Made by a program: the position numbers and the translations under genes. Under the pieces are notes generated by a model. It was not told the DNA's origin. It did not search any database and saw only the letters and a list, made by a program, of their open reading frames with translations. From Oopsacas minuta (lineage: Eukaryota > Porifera > Hexactinellida > Lyssacinosida > Leucopsacidae): a stretch of DNA of 64,000 nucleotides. How positions within the stretch are numbered: position 1 is the first letter of the stretch; each line of letters opens with the position of its first letter. Positions 45,147-56,247 of this stretch are shown here, one piece after another. The DNA lies in contig JAKMXF010000222.1 in the NCBI GenBank assembly GCA_024704765.1, forward strand, positions 1,054,001-1,118,000. The letters are read 5' to 3'.

Positions 45147-47142
45147 GAAGCGCCTGCAATTGATCGACTTTCAAAGGTTTTCAATTGATCGACTTTCTAA
45201 GGTTTGGAATTGATCGAAAATACATTTTCGATGAATTGTAAACCAAACAAATGAAACTGTAAAATGTATACTCAGAAACGTTTCATTATATAAATCAGTG
45301 TACATTTTACTAATTGCTTATCCGAATACATACCTATCTCTAACTTTATTATCATTCTCAACATGGATTACGATTGCGGAAATCATAAACATAAAAGGGG
45401 AACAATTTTCACTACTCCAGATGGTTTTAAATACACTCAACACAAAGCCAGACCTGGGGTAATCTATCTCCGACGTGTTTTACATCAGAAGGTAAAGTGT
45501 AAAGGATCTGCAAAGTTAAACTCTGAATCCAATACTATTTATCCTTTAAAACATCATAACCATCTAGTTTCTGATTATAATACTGAAGTTTTAGTTCTAA
45601 AATCTAAATGTGTTTCTGCGGCGAGATCTTCACGTGAAAGGTTATCTAAAGTGTTCAAAGATGTTGTTCGTGATGATCCTTCTGCAATTGATATCCCATA
45701 CAAAACTTTAGAGAGTGCAATGTATCGAGCAAGAAGAGAAATTGAACCACCTATTCCTAAAGGTGTTACTGAATTTTGTCAACTTATTGTATCATCTGAT
45801 TTTGGCATATACTACAAAGGTGAAGTACAAGTAGGTTGTGAAACTGGTGTGATATTTTTCTCAGATAAGATAAAGATTTCTCTCTCTGAAGTGGATCACA
45901 TTTATTTTGATGGTACATTTTATACCGTACCATCCCAGTTCTATCAATTGTGGACTATTTTCGCCCGCTTTGGACGCAATGTACTGCCGGTTATCCATTG
46001 TCTTCTTACATCCAAGCATGAGGAAATCTATACAGCTGTTCTAGCTAGAATACACGAACTTGTTCCGCAACTAAAACCTATCCATGGAATGTCTGATTGG
46101 GAGAAGGGGGCTAGAAATGCTGTAAAGAGAGAGTTCCAAGGTATTCATCTACGAGGATGTCATTTTCACTATACTCAATGTATTTGGCGGAAAGTACAAA
46201 AGTTAGGTCTGTCAACTGTTTATCACAATAATGCAGATTTTAAAAAACTAGTTAGATCATTTATGTCTCTTCCTTTCCTTCCTGAAGATCAGATTATATC
46301 TGTATTCAATCAACTGGAAGTGAGAGATTTGCCTCTTAGTGAAGTTCATATGAATCAATATACAATTTTTAAGAAGTATTTAAAACGTCAATGGATTATT
46401 TCTACTCCTAGGAACGAATTATCTATTTTTAACTGCCAACATGTCACAAATAATGGAGCAGAGAACTACTACTGTAGACTAAAAAGGACATCGTGGTCTC
46501 TCACCCGCGTGTATGGTTTTTGTTGAAATCCTCAATAAGACGATACAGGATACAGATTTAGATATTCAGCGCCTAGCAAAAGGTATTAACATTACTAGGA
46601 GTCGTAGGTTGAAGGGCATCCAAAATGATTCGTTTCGTGCTCAATGCAAAGAAAAGCTTGTATCGGGAGAATATAGTCCAACTCAATATGTGGATGCAAT
46701 AGCTAGCTCTATCCACCCGGATACAAACCCAATAAACCTGCTTGGAGATTGCCCAGATGAGTCATTGTCGGATGAAGAGCCTGAAGATGATATTCAGGTT
46801 AATTGCTGTGTGCTTACTTCAGAGAGTAACAACAGTCCTATTTCTTCCTTGTAGGCATGCAAAATGTTGTGAGGAATGCAGTGCATCCTTGGAACAATGT
46901 CCATTATGCAGGTGCAATATAGAGCAAAGATTCAAAATTTTTACTTAATTTTTCTCTCCAATACATTTTACTGTTGTTTTTCATTTTTCCTTCAATAACT
47001 TTTCTCAATTCATTAATTAAATCATTATATTCTCAATAATATTAGTCAAGGTTAGGATAAATCAATTCTAAAGTCGATCAATTGCAAACCTTAAAAATTC
47101 GATCAATTGCAAACGTTGTCAGTCGATCAATTGCCGCGCCCC
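45147..47142. mobile_element. MULE, 2.0 kb, perfect 9-bp TSD
   Basis: GAAAACAAT flanks both ends (45138-45146 and 47143-47151). The ends are inverted: GAAGCGCCTGCAATTGATCG at the left, and the complement of the right end starts GGGGCGCGGCAATTGATCGA. Inside each end the ATTGATCGA(C) word recurs three times at ~25-bp spacing, giving terminal repeats made of subrepeats. A 9-bp TSD and the enclosed MULE transposase agree. Confidence 0.97.
45363..46948 (+). pseudogene. MULE transposase: FLYWCH-like + DDE + RING, two frameshifts
   Basis: Residues ~1-67 are a FLYWCH-like zinc finger with C46 in KCKGSAKLN and HxH in KHHNH. Residues ~175-290 are the MULE catalytic core: YFDGTF (D183), MSDWEKGARNAVKREF (D245), CHFHYTQCIWRKVQ (CxH motif), then NNGAENYY with the likely Glu E367. 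A T-run at 46515 shifts the frame (GGTTTTTG), after which the protein continues VEILNKTIQDTD. A second shift near 46813 separates NCCV from VLFLPCRHAKCCEECSASLE and QCPLCRCNIE, an IAP-type C3HC4 RING finger ending at the stop. Both shifts are small. The element is complete otherwise, so this is a recently inactivated copy, or the T-run shift is a sequencing error. Confidence 0.92.
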
Positions 47143-47151
47143 GAAAACAAT

Positions 47152-47499
47152 CAGTAAGATCCAGGAGCAAAACCCATCGCAAGAAATAACGTTTGGTGTT
47201 CAATTGGTCCAGAATCTTAACATTTTTCTGGTCCTTTGGAGTAGTGATTTGAGAGCTTGGAGAATATTTCGGGGAGTCTGGGCCGATGCAAGATTTCCTG
47301 TGGAATTGGGGCGTAGCACCTGAACAACAACTATATACCCGCCAATATATGCTAATTTATTCAGGAATTCGGCAATACTTGTGTCTATTAAGCATACATT
47401 TGCTAAAATACGCCCTTCTTTGATGCCTAGTAGCACGTTAAATATTTGTATCTTTCATTTCAATGTGAATAGCTGAAACGATCTATAGATAGTTTTATA
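47152..47499. other. No recognised gene
   Basis: A 78-codon minus frame (47200-47436) is open but unrecognised. Confidence 0.35.
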
Positions 47500-47891
47500 C
47501 AGAACAAGGCTGGGGTTGGTTAACTGAATTTAGGAGACGGCTAAACTCGTTTCGATAATAGTTGTTAACGGGTTAACCACTACATTTATTCTTAATTTAA
47601 TCAATGATGTTTTGTGAGTAAAATTGAAAATATCAATACTTAGTTATTATATGTACAATCGTGATGCATTGTTATCTTTCTAAACTATTGAAATTTGAGA
47701 ATACGGACCTAAAATGTAACATCTCATAAATACTAAACTGGCAAAATTCGTGTATAATCTATTTCATATCTCTCAAAAGCTTAGGAACACAAAATATTTT
47801 GGTTAAAATGACACTTTTCGTTAACCTAATATATTTTATCCTATAGTTAACTCATATATTGTGGCGGTTGACCGAATCCAGCCTTGTTCTG
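47500..47891. mobile_element. MITE with CAGAACAAGGCTGG ends, 392 bp
   Basis: CAGAACAAGGCTGGGGTTGG at the left is matched by the complement of CCAGCCTTGTTCTG at the right, with weaker TTGGTTAAC / GGTTGACC pairing further in. The left flank is TA; the right flank starts ATC, so the target duplication is not certain. Confidence 0.8.
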
Positions 47892-47999
47892 ATCAATTAC
47901 AATATTTCTTGGAAACATTACAATTTATTCTCGATATTCAGATAAGTCGATCATACCTTGAATGCCTTACTTATAACGCTGGTTTTGCCGTGCTTCTTA

Positions 48000-48129
48000 C
48001 ATGAAAAAGTTCCATTTGGTTATCAGTTGTTAAGAATTGTAATAATTGGTACATTTTAAACATCAACTTTAAAATGTACCAATTGTTGCAAATTCTTAAC
48101 GACTGATAACCAAATTGAACTTTTACATG
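48000..48129. repeat. Near-perfect hairpin, ~61-bp arms, 7-nt loop
   Basis: The left arm 48000-48060 and the right arm 48068-48129 are complementary apart from a few mismatches and single-base indels (for example TTTGGTTATCAGTTGTTAAG against its complement CTTAACGACTGATAACCAAA). The loop is CATCAAC. It could be the centre of a snap-back MITE or a transcribed hairpin. Confidence 0.9.
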
Positions 48130-48605
48130 AAGTTGATTCCTAATATATACTTGTTGATTAATTTGATAGAGGTTCACTTATTTTTTCATTACTTATTGTT
48201 ATTGATTATATGAATATTATATACTAGACTTTTATCAAAATAGTCATCTCATAAATTCTATGTAAAACTTTTATGCTAGCCCATACCGAAGTTTATGAGT
48301 GCGAATAAGTATATCAATGATTGAAGAGAAATATATTGGGAAATGAGGAGAATTTGTGATTGTAAATTATGGCGTTGGATATTTTATATAAATTAGTAAT
48401 GACTGTTTTATTTTGTATTCTATCAATGAAAGTTAATTTTACAAACTTAGTCGCGAAACAAAGCTTAACGGTTAGTCACTAATTCGTACTTATATCTTAT
48501 CCTCGCATGGTGAGACTCAAAAGGCTCTCACTTAATTCCTAGACAATTTACCATTGTACAATCCCGGTCCTTTGCTGGATTTATATAAGGGTGTTATATC
48601 CTCTT

Positions 48606-48673
48606 GTGTTCTTATCTTCACTAAAGATACTACGTAGATGTGTTCTTATCTTCACTAAAGATACTACGTAGAT
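48606..48673. repeat. Perfect 34-bp tandem duplication
   Basis: The unit beginning GTGTTCTTATCTTCACTAAA and ending CTACGTAGAT occurs twice head to tail without a mismatch. Confidence 0.9.
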
Positions 48674-50304
48674 GTGTACTTACCCCATTCAACATACTAA
48701 ATGTGCGATGTATTCTAACTACAAACTAACCTCATTACTCATTACAATAGAAGATACTAGCTGTGTATTGCTTTTATCGGAGAACTGGACATCTTGTCAC
48801 CCTCTCATATAAACTCCCTTACCAAACGTATACGTACATTAGGATGCCCCATTTGCCCCTTATTTGATAACTTATTTAGTTTGATACTTTGTATTTTCCA
48901 AATAAGGTATTGAATCATCATATCGAATTTCAATGGAATACAAAATGATTTAGTTTTACCGCAATCATATTTTGCTATGGCCTGGAATTTGTGGTTTCTG
49001 TTCGATTTTCCTCCAATTTGGTGAGAAATGTAGTTTGACCATGGCTAGGCATCTGAAAAAGTGGAATTGTGTAGTTTGTGGTGGATTGATGTCGGTCAAT
49101 GAATCACTTTGTTTACTAATCTTTTATAGTTTAGAAGGTATCAGTGAAAATCGCTTCATTCGATTATATATGTCTTACCAGCACAGACACCAGTATTTTC
49201 GCTAATTTCTCCTAAACAGTACAAAATTGGTTATAGAATAATGTTGTTCAATGAAATGAATCCACCCCTTAACTACTCAAGTCCAAGTTTTCAGATATCT
49301 AGACATGATCAGACTACATTTTTCATCTTAATTGGACCAAAACCGGCCAAAAAGTACTAATGACGAGCACAATTACAAATATATATTGTGGAACTACAAA
49401 TCTTCATGGATTTCTTCGAAATTTTGCATGATGAATCGATACAGCATTGATTACATAAAAAGTGGTGAGCGACGTTTGTTTTTACACGAACGAGGCAACT
49501 GATGCTTCATAAAATAGTACTAAACAAACTAGTATATTTAGTATTAAGGTCTCAATTACACAATAAGTGAAATGTGAGTGTTCTTATTCATAGTTATATA
49601 ATCATTCTATTCGTACTATATAGTGATTATAAAATCAAAATATAATTGCTCAATATTCCATCGTGTCTGGTTATGACAGGAATTATAATGACGTAATGCT
49701 AGATTCCTAATACCAAGGTAATTTCAATTGGCTAACTCTAGAAAATTGATCACACATGTTGTAATTGCATTAATGCCTATATTAGATTCTAGACAAATTA
49801 AAGAGCACCTGGTAGCAGAATCTAATCAATTCGTCAACTATTGATGATATAATTCATAATTACATATAAAATTCCAAAATAACATAGCAAATATTCGATA
49901 CTTTGAAATTATACTGCATATTTCTCAAAATAATTTTGTAATCCACTAATTAGAGCTTAGGATATAATGGCCATATATGCACTTTATAAACAACCACTAA
50001 TAAGATCCAATAACATATTACTTTTTTTCCAGTATACACACATACATTGTCAGTTGGGCTATCTGAAGAATTTTGGGGTAAATTCATTAAATTTTCGAAT
50101 TGTTTCATAGTGATTTCCTGGGATTTATTTGAGTATTGCAGACTATTATTGCATACAAAAGTTTAAAATACTAGGTTTCGACATTCATACTCGTCAGTAT
50201 TCGGTTCGGAAATAGATCTAGACAAATATAATTACAAAGAACAATACAATAAATATAATATACAAAACACAATAAATATAACATACAAAACACAATCTAT
50301 ATTA
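48674..50304. other. No recognised gene
   Basis: A 77-codon plus frame (48972-49205) with scattered Cys is unrecognised. The rest is AT-rich, including an A/T run with CAAAACACAATA repeats at 50260-50300. Confidence 0.4.
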
Positions 50305-52057
50305 TTATGAAAATTCGATGAAGATTGGTTTTGTGGTTTTTGCTATTAGCAAATATAACAAAACCAATCTTATCCATTTGATCTTGCCTTTTGGTATAGG
50401 TGCACCTAGGCCAATATCAATTATCCCGTCCTTGTATGTGTGTCCACATAATTCACACGTGCAATCATTCGTATTCTCATCAGATTCGATCTCACTCTCA
50501 CTAGTATTTTGTGCTCTACTAGATATTGGAAGGGGGACTACTTCTTCACTGTCACTGTCACTGTCTGTATCCTTTCTTCCTGAAGTGTACTTTCCTGAGT
50601 GATACTTGCCGCGTCTTTGCTTCCTTGCGAATTTTCGTTGCTGGTTTCGGAGGATATAGTGACTGTGTTTTATCCTCTTGTTGTCTAATTCCTGAAGTCT
50701 GTCGGATAAATGTGGTCCGGGGACGATTCCAAGGGTCTCAAACACCTTTAGGATACCATGATATTCATCATTGAATATAATAACTGCTCAGGCTGATCCA
50801 ATCCTCATTACGTCTAAGCCGACCAAATTTGTCTTCTTCACCATGCTGAAGAGGATGCTATGGATAGCCTCGTTGTTGTTTGACGTTCGGCCGCCGCTGA
50901 TCTTGTGAATGAATGATGGCGTATCTAATTTGAAGGATTTGAATGTTTCGTTAATAATGTTCACAGCGCCCTGAGATAAATAATTGGGATGGTGTGGTGG
51001 GGGGCTTCCTGTCAACGATGGCGGCTGGGTATTGACACCAACTGTCCTGTGCGCTGGGGCAGTATTGATGGCTGTTTGCCGCGTTCTTGTTATTTGCCCC
51101 AAGGTGGAGTGGTATAGCCTTGATGGCTCAAATGAATGCTTAAACATCTCCTTTGTTCCTCTGAACTGCAAGGCGATAGTAGCTTGCAATCTGCCCACAC
51201 ATCGCGTCGGAGAGATGTTTGATTTCTAGCGACTCACTAGTTGAATGCGTCCAACTTTCCCTAGGAGTAGATTGTCTCTTCAGGGTACCACGGTATCCAG
51301 CCTCTAGCTGTTTGCTGGCCTCTTTTTTGGAAAGTTTCTTGTCTTTCATGAGGTCTTTCACATAAACAGACTTAGAAATTCTGGTCTCCTTCAATACTGC
51401 CTCCTGTCTCTTAGAAAGATTCGCCTTTAACCTCTTACAAACATGACTAAGACACTCCAGCCTGTCAATCTGAAACTCAACCCCGTTTTTGACATAGATA
51501 TCGGATTCCTGGAGTGCTAAGTCGGCCGCGTTCAAAAGCCTGTCTGACAACTTTCGGCGCCAACAGGGATTCTAGATGAATAGACGCGTATTCAGAATAT
51601 TCTCCTGCACAAACTTTCTCATGTGACTGGTACCAGAGATGATGTTCCTCTGTAGTGATGGCATTATCCCTCAACTTGTTTGCATAAATAGTGCATTGCT
51701 TGCAACTATTACATGCCACATCGTACGCAACAACTTTACCGGTGCCCACTGCAATTGCTGAAGCGTAGCAATAAGGACTAAATCCTCCACCGGATTTCTT
51801 ATTTCTGATCTGGTATGCACCGTCATAAGAGGCCACAATATGCACACAGTTTGATACATGATTGAGTCCATGAAGAGTCTCGAGTTCGTTCTTCGCAGCG
51901 TCCATGCTTGTATTCGCTACAAACTCACACACAGTTAGTATATCCTTCTGGGCACGGAAGAATGTGGGACCAGAAGGTGGGGGTATGATGTCTAGTGTAG
52001 CGTGGTATAATTGCAGCTTAGAATGTCCACATCCAATGAGTCTACCGCCAAGGATAC
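50305..52057 (-). pseudogene. Mutator-like transposase, main part (split by Tc1)
   Basis: Reading leftward from the Tc1: CGHSKLQLYHATLDIIPPP, then HIVASYDGAYQIRNKKSGGG, SAIAVGTGKVVAYDVACNS with CKQC, and HEKVCAGEYSEYASIHLESL. SYDGAYQ is the first Asp block and CKQC...H...C is the zinc-like block typical of the 'Mutator-like transposase' family of animal genomes. Frameshifts near 51500 and 51190 and a TGA at 50787 separate further pieces (IDRLECLSHVCKRLKANLSK; FETLGIVPGPHLSDRLQELD; an acidic Ser-rich tail; CELCGH). The N-terminal part continues beyond the Tc1 at 53383-54037. Confidence 0.8.
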
Positions 52058-52059
52058 TA

Positions 52060-53380
52060 ACGGGGTGCTACTAAAAATCCGGACAACTTCACGAGTGTCA
52101 GATAATATCAATTACTATGTCACCATATGTTTATATTGTTTGATATTTAAGTATACGCTACTTGACAACTTTTAATTAGAAATTATTATTGAGACTGGTG
52201 TACTTCGCAAAATGGAGACCCTTTCAGAGAAGCAGAGAAGAGACATTGTTGTACAGTTCTATAAGGAGTACTCCGATAGGGGTAAGTGTTTCACCATTGA
52301 CCTTTTTATGAAGATGGAAAATGAGGAGTACGTTATATGACATCTTGGGAAGTTATGAGAGAAGGAAAACAACAGAAAAGAAAGGGGAGAGTGGAAGAAC
52401 CGCACAGAAACTGCCAGTATTGAAGAGGAGGCGGTTGAAACAGGTTGCCAATAACAAGAAGGGGGTCAGTCACAGAAAACTGGCTGCGAAGTTCAATGTA
52501 AGCAGATCTTATGTAGGAAAGGTTCTCAGAAGTCAGAATGTAAAGTATTTCCTGAGACAGAAGTGCCCAGATTCAACTCCAGAACAACAAACACGACAGA
52601 TAAAGTGCCTCAGGTCGATGAATCGGAAACTCTGTCCGCCAAATTCAGATGTAGTGATCATTTGGACGATGAGTCGTATTTCCCTCTCAAACATGATGAA
52701 ATGCCCGGAAATGATGGTTTTTACTCAGATAACAAGAAGAATACCCCATTCAGTGTAAAATACAAAACGAAACAGAAGTTTGCTCCAAAGGTCATGATCT
52801 GGCTCGCAATCAGCGAACGGGGCCACTCCGACGTCTATGTGAAGCCATCAGGTTTGGGTATTAATAGTGGGGTATATATTGATGAATGTATTCGTGCAAG
52901 ATTGGTTCCTTTTATCAATCAATTGCACAAAGACGACGAAATCTTGTTTTGGCCAGATCTAGCAAGCTCCCATTACTCTATAGCGACCAGAGCTTGCTAC
53001 AAAGAGATCGGAATTAATGTTGTCCCAAAAGAAATGAACCCTCACAACGTCCCCCAACTACGGCCTATTGAAAATTTTTGGGGAATTCTTAAAGCAGAGG
53101 TCTATAAGGGTGCTTGGGAGGCCAAAAGCGTCGCCCAATTGGTTAATAGAATAAAAAAATGTCTAGCTGAAATGGACTGGACATCTGTCCAGGTAATGAT
53201 GCGAACTTGTAAAACAAACATCAGAAAGGCAGCAGACAAAACACCTCTCGTAATGCTATAATTGACACTATATGTACTTTTGACTATGAATAGAGTATAT
53301 ACAAAAGCCGAATGAATAGGCCACAATATAGTCCATTCAAGTCCTGATCAAAACCAGACCGGATTTTAGTAGCACCCCGT
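52060..53380. mobile_element. Tc1-like element (DD37E) nested in Mutator-like gene
   Basis: The left end ACGGGGTGCTACTAAAAATC and the right end GGATTTTAGTAGCACCCCGT are inverted repeats, with TA at 52058-52059 and 53381-53382. The length is 1321 bp. Removing it joins two parts of one minus-strand coding region, which fixes the insertion order. Confidence 0.95.
52212..53261 (+). pseudogene. DD37E Tc1/IS630-type transposase, frameshifted
   Basis: METLSEKQRRDIVVQFYKEY starts it, followed by stops near 52340. An HTH block reads KKGVSHRKLAAKFNVSRSYV. After a frameshift near 52620 a long clean frame runs to the end: DDESYFPLKHDEMPGNDGFY (first Asp), FAPKVMIWLAISERG, EILFWPDLASSHYS (second Asp) and VPQLRPIENFWGIL (Glu). 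There are 37 residues between the second Asp and the Glu. The PDLASSHY ... PIE(N/D)FWGILK pattern is one I know from arthropod Tc1-like elements. Inactive because of the N-terminal breaks. Confidence 0.92.
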
Positions 53381-53382
53381 TA

Positions 53383-54037
53383 GAGTAGACATAATCATTG
53401 CGCTTGACAATCTTCTTGTGCCCCACTTGAATCTTAGATCTGAAATGTCCAGAGATATAGAGGAAACTCGTATACTGATAACACTTGGCACAACGCAACA
53501 TGAGCTGCATTAGACAGGAAGACTTTGAGGATGTTTGAAAAAGTTCGAGTGAACCAAGTTGGCAGTGCCGACACACAGCCAGATCTTTCAAAACTGTCAT
53601 AAATCGCGCCACGTCCAGTACTAATTCGCCTCTTACTAGAAAGGCGTCAGTAGCGGCAACTCTTTCGTCTTCTCCACGTACTTTGATAGTTGTACAGGAG
53701 GGACGAAATACTTCTCGGAATTCCAATTTTCGGGCTGCAACAGCATCGGAAAGTACACAACTGAAGGAGTTCTGGAAGGATCGCTGTCTTTCTTCCCTAA
53801 TTTCACAAATTTGGAACCAGTTGGAGCCAAGTACTGGTTTCCTCGGAAAGTTCTCTTCTTGGAATAGGGTTTCTTCTTCCTGATGGCTGGTAAAGAGAAC
53901 TGTCCTAAAGTTTTACTCACAGATGGAGTGAGTGAAAGATCTGATATACGCATCTGAGAACAGCTGGCAGATTTGACAGTGACTTCACTCTCGCTAGGGG
54001 AAGATGAGGGAAGGTACGTGGTATCCCTGGATGCCAT
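53383..54037 (-). pseudogene. Mutator-like transposase, N-terminal part
   Basis: It begins MASRDTTYLPSSSPSESEVT at 54037, with a basic Ser/Lys-rich leader (IRKKKPYSKKRTFRGNQYL). After a frameshift near 53690 it continues MTVLKDLAVCRHCQLGSLEL and MLRCAKCYQYTSFLYISG, a CxxC...CxxC zinc-like region seen at the start of this transposase family. It then reaches KIVKRNDYVYSN at the Tc1 junction, where the frame carries on into VSILGGRLIGCGH at 52057. Confidence 0.75.
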
Positions 54038-54169
54038 GAAATAGAAGTAAAGAGTAAGCTATTATAAAACAACAATTTGTCAAGGGTCACTAAGGAAATA
54101 GTCTCGGTTAGGATAAGATAATTCAAATACAAATGTATCTGAAATTTCTACCATATACTACTTGAAGTA

Positions 54170-55498
54170 CAGTGTGTCTCAAAATTATTGCGTTGTATTA
54201 GATCAACTATAATGAAATAAGAACAGTGTAATCGGATACAGCTTCAATTTACTAGTGCGAATTTTATAAGCCAACCTCAGTAATTATTAATATGCATTAT
54301 ACCATAGATGGCTGTAGTTATTTTTGGAATCTTGAGTTTAGCTTAGAGTATTGGCGAATTATTAGCAGATGAATGTGTGTTTGGAGAAAGTTGAAGTCCG
54401 TAACAGGGCCATTGGAATGCTACTTAGTGGAAAAACACAAAAGACTGTTGCTCTCTTGGAAAAGATGTTTCGACCATACAAAGATGGCGGTACAAACATA
54501 AAGCACATAAAAGCCTACTACATAAGAGGGGTGCTGGACGTCCGAAAAAGTTTTCCAGAGTCTCAAAGATTGTTATCGCGAAATCATTGGGCAAGAGACA
54601 CAAGTCGACAAGATCTATGGCTAAGAAACTTACAAACATGGGAAATACTGTTTCAAAGAACACTGTACACCGGTATTTGTTCAAGGATTTAAAAGTTCAC
54701 CCTTATAAAAGACCAAAAACCCCCTTACTAACAGAATTTCATAAGAAAAACAGACTAAGCTTCTGTATGTATAAGGTGAATTGGACAGTGGATGATTGGA
54801 AACGTGTACTCTGGTCAGATGAATCTTCCTATGAGTTATTTCACCCATCGAATCCACAGAACTATCGAATATGGGCAAGAGACGGTGCACAAGTAACTCC
54901 CCGCCAAACTGTTAAATTTCCCAAAAAAGTGATGGTTTGGGGTATGGTGAGCTATCCAGCACTTTCTACACTCCATATATTACCTCAAAAAGAGACAATC
55001 AATGCGAAATATTATGTAGACGAGATTCTAGAAGGGCCATTTATTCAAGCGTTGCGTAGAACAGATGAAAATGGAGGGATCTTAGAAAGGAAAATGATAC
55101 CAGACATGTCCAAAGCGATATTTATGCAGGATGGAGCTCCGACTCATACAGCTAGAAAGACTCAAGACTGGTGCAGACAGAACTTACCTGGGTTCTGGGA
55201 GAAACATAAGTGGCCAGGCAACTCTCCGGATCTCAACCCAATTGAGAATATTTGGTCAATCGTTCAAGATAAGATTGACAAGATGAAGCCTGCTGTCAAC
55301 GTTAATGATTTGGAAAAAATGCTTGGTCATCAATCGACCCTGATATTTTAGAAAGATTGTACTTAGGGATGCCAATGCGCGTTCAGAAATGTATAGAATT
55401 GCCAGGGGAATATATTGCCAAATAGAACTTCATCAAAGTGTATTAATTCTAAAGTTATTGAGTATTTTACAACACCGCAATAATTTTGAGACACCCTG
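54170..55498. mobile_element. Tc1-like element (DD37E), second family
   Basis: The left end CAGTGTGTCTCAAAATTATT and the right end AATAATTTTGAGACACCCTG are inverted repeats of ~28 bp, 1329 bp overall. TA lies at 54168-54169; the right flank is TC, presumably a mutated TA. It lies just outside the Mutator-like gene. Confidence 0.93.
54369..55425 (+). pseudogene. DD37E Tc1-like transposase, two frameshifts
   Basis: The first ~70 codons (VRNRAIGMLLSGKTQKTVAL and a GAGRPKK-like linker in another phase) are shifted relative to the main frame. The main frame (54587-55351) contains STRSMAKKLTNMGNTVSKNT, RVLWSDESSYELF (first Asp), KVMVWGMVSYPALSTLHILP, AIFMQDGAPTHTARKTQDW (second Asp) and PGNSPDLNPIENIWSIVQDK (Glu). 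Thirty-seven residues lie between the last two. A shift near 55320 moves the C-terminus (SSIDPDILERLYLGMPMRVQ, IELPGEYIAK) to another frame ending at 55425. Catalytic residues are intact; it needs both frames to be whole. Confidence 0.93.
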
Positions 55499-56033
55499 TC
55501 ATGCCAATGCTCGACAAAATCAGAAATTCGTGCTAGCTAACTTAGCAACCACCTCGCATAACTAAGCCAGTATTTGGTTGCTAGGTAAATCTTTGTGGAT
55601 TATCAGTGGTTTCTTGTGGCTTGAACCACGATTTCTGATTGAGGGTAACTACTCTTACGGTAGGCGGCATGGCCCTGTGTAATACTATTCGGTTCGATGA
55701 CTTAGGTTACAATTCACGACGCCTATGACCATATACACTACTTTATTCATATTATTGTTATGATCGTGTTCTACATGTAACAAAAGTGCAGCAGTATATA
55801 GGCCTGGGCTGGCGCCGTAGAACACGATACCTGGCGTAGTGGAGTAGTTACTGAAGAAGCGAAGCCAGGTTGAGTGGAGGAATAGTAGTAGCTAGCGAAG
55901 AATCCTAGTCCTCGGGAACTACAGTAGGTGGCAGTACGGGTAGATTACAAACGAAGGAAGCGTTGTAGGTCTTAAGCCGACAATACGATGACGTGTCCCT
56001 GCAATGGGACAAAACCACGCATAACATCCCTAT
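55499..56033. other. Unannotated, relatively GC-rich
   Basis: More GC-rich than its neighbours, with a small inverted pair ATCGTGTTCTAC / GTAGAACACGAT near 55762 and 55818. It may be part of a retroelement leader (see the next entry). No ORF recognised. Confidence 0.35.
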
Positions 56034-56053
56034 GATCGGCGACGGAGTCACCA
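56034..56053 (-). other. Possible LTR-retrotransposon primer-binding site
   Basis: The minus strand reads TGGTGACTCCGTCGCCGATC, close to the TGGTGACCCCGACGTGAT type of Trp-tRNA primer site in some Ty3/Gypsy elements, with mismatches. No flanking LTR pair has been demonstrated. Confidence 0.25.
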
Positions 56054-56247
56054 TAAAAGTTTGTCTCCGGAAAAGAGCTCACCGATCATCACATTAGAAA
56101 TGCAATATACTCGACAAGTCTACAAATAGTAAGAAATATTATAGTTTATACTCCGGGGAGTTTACAAGTAAACATTATGCTCAAAAGAGTTAGCACTTAG
56201 GCTAGTAGATTCCCTTCTCCTACTCCTCATCGTGTGTCACGCCACTT

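Noticed and set aside
48000-48129. miRNA gene
   Set aside because: A hairpin alone is not enough; the stem is too long and too perfect for a typical precursor, and no expression evidence is available.
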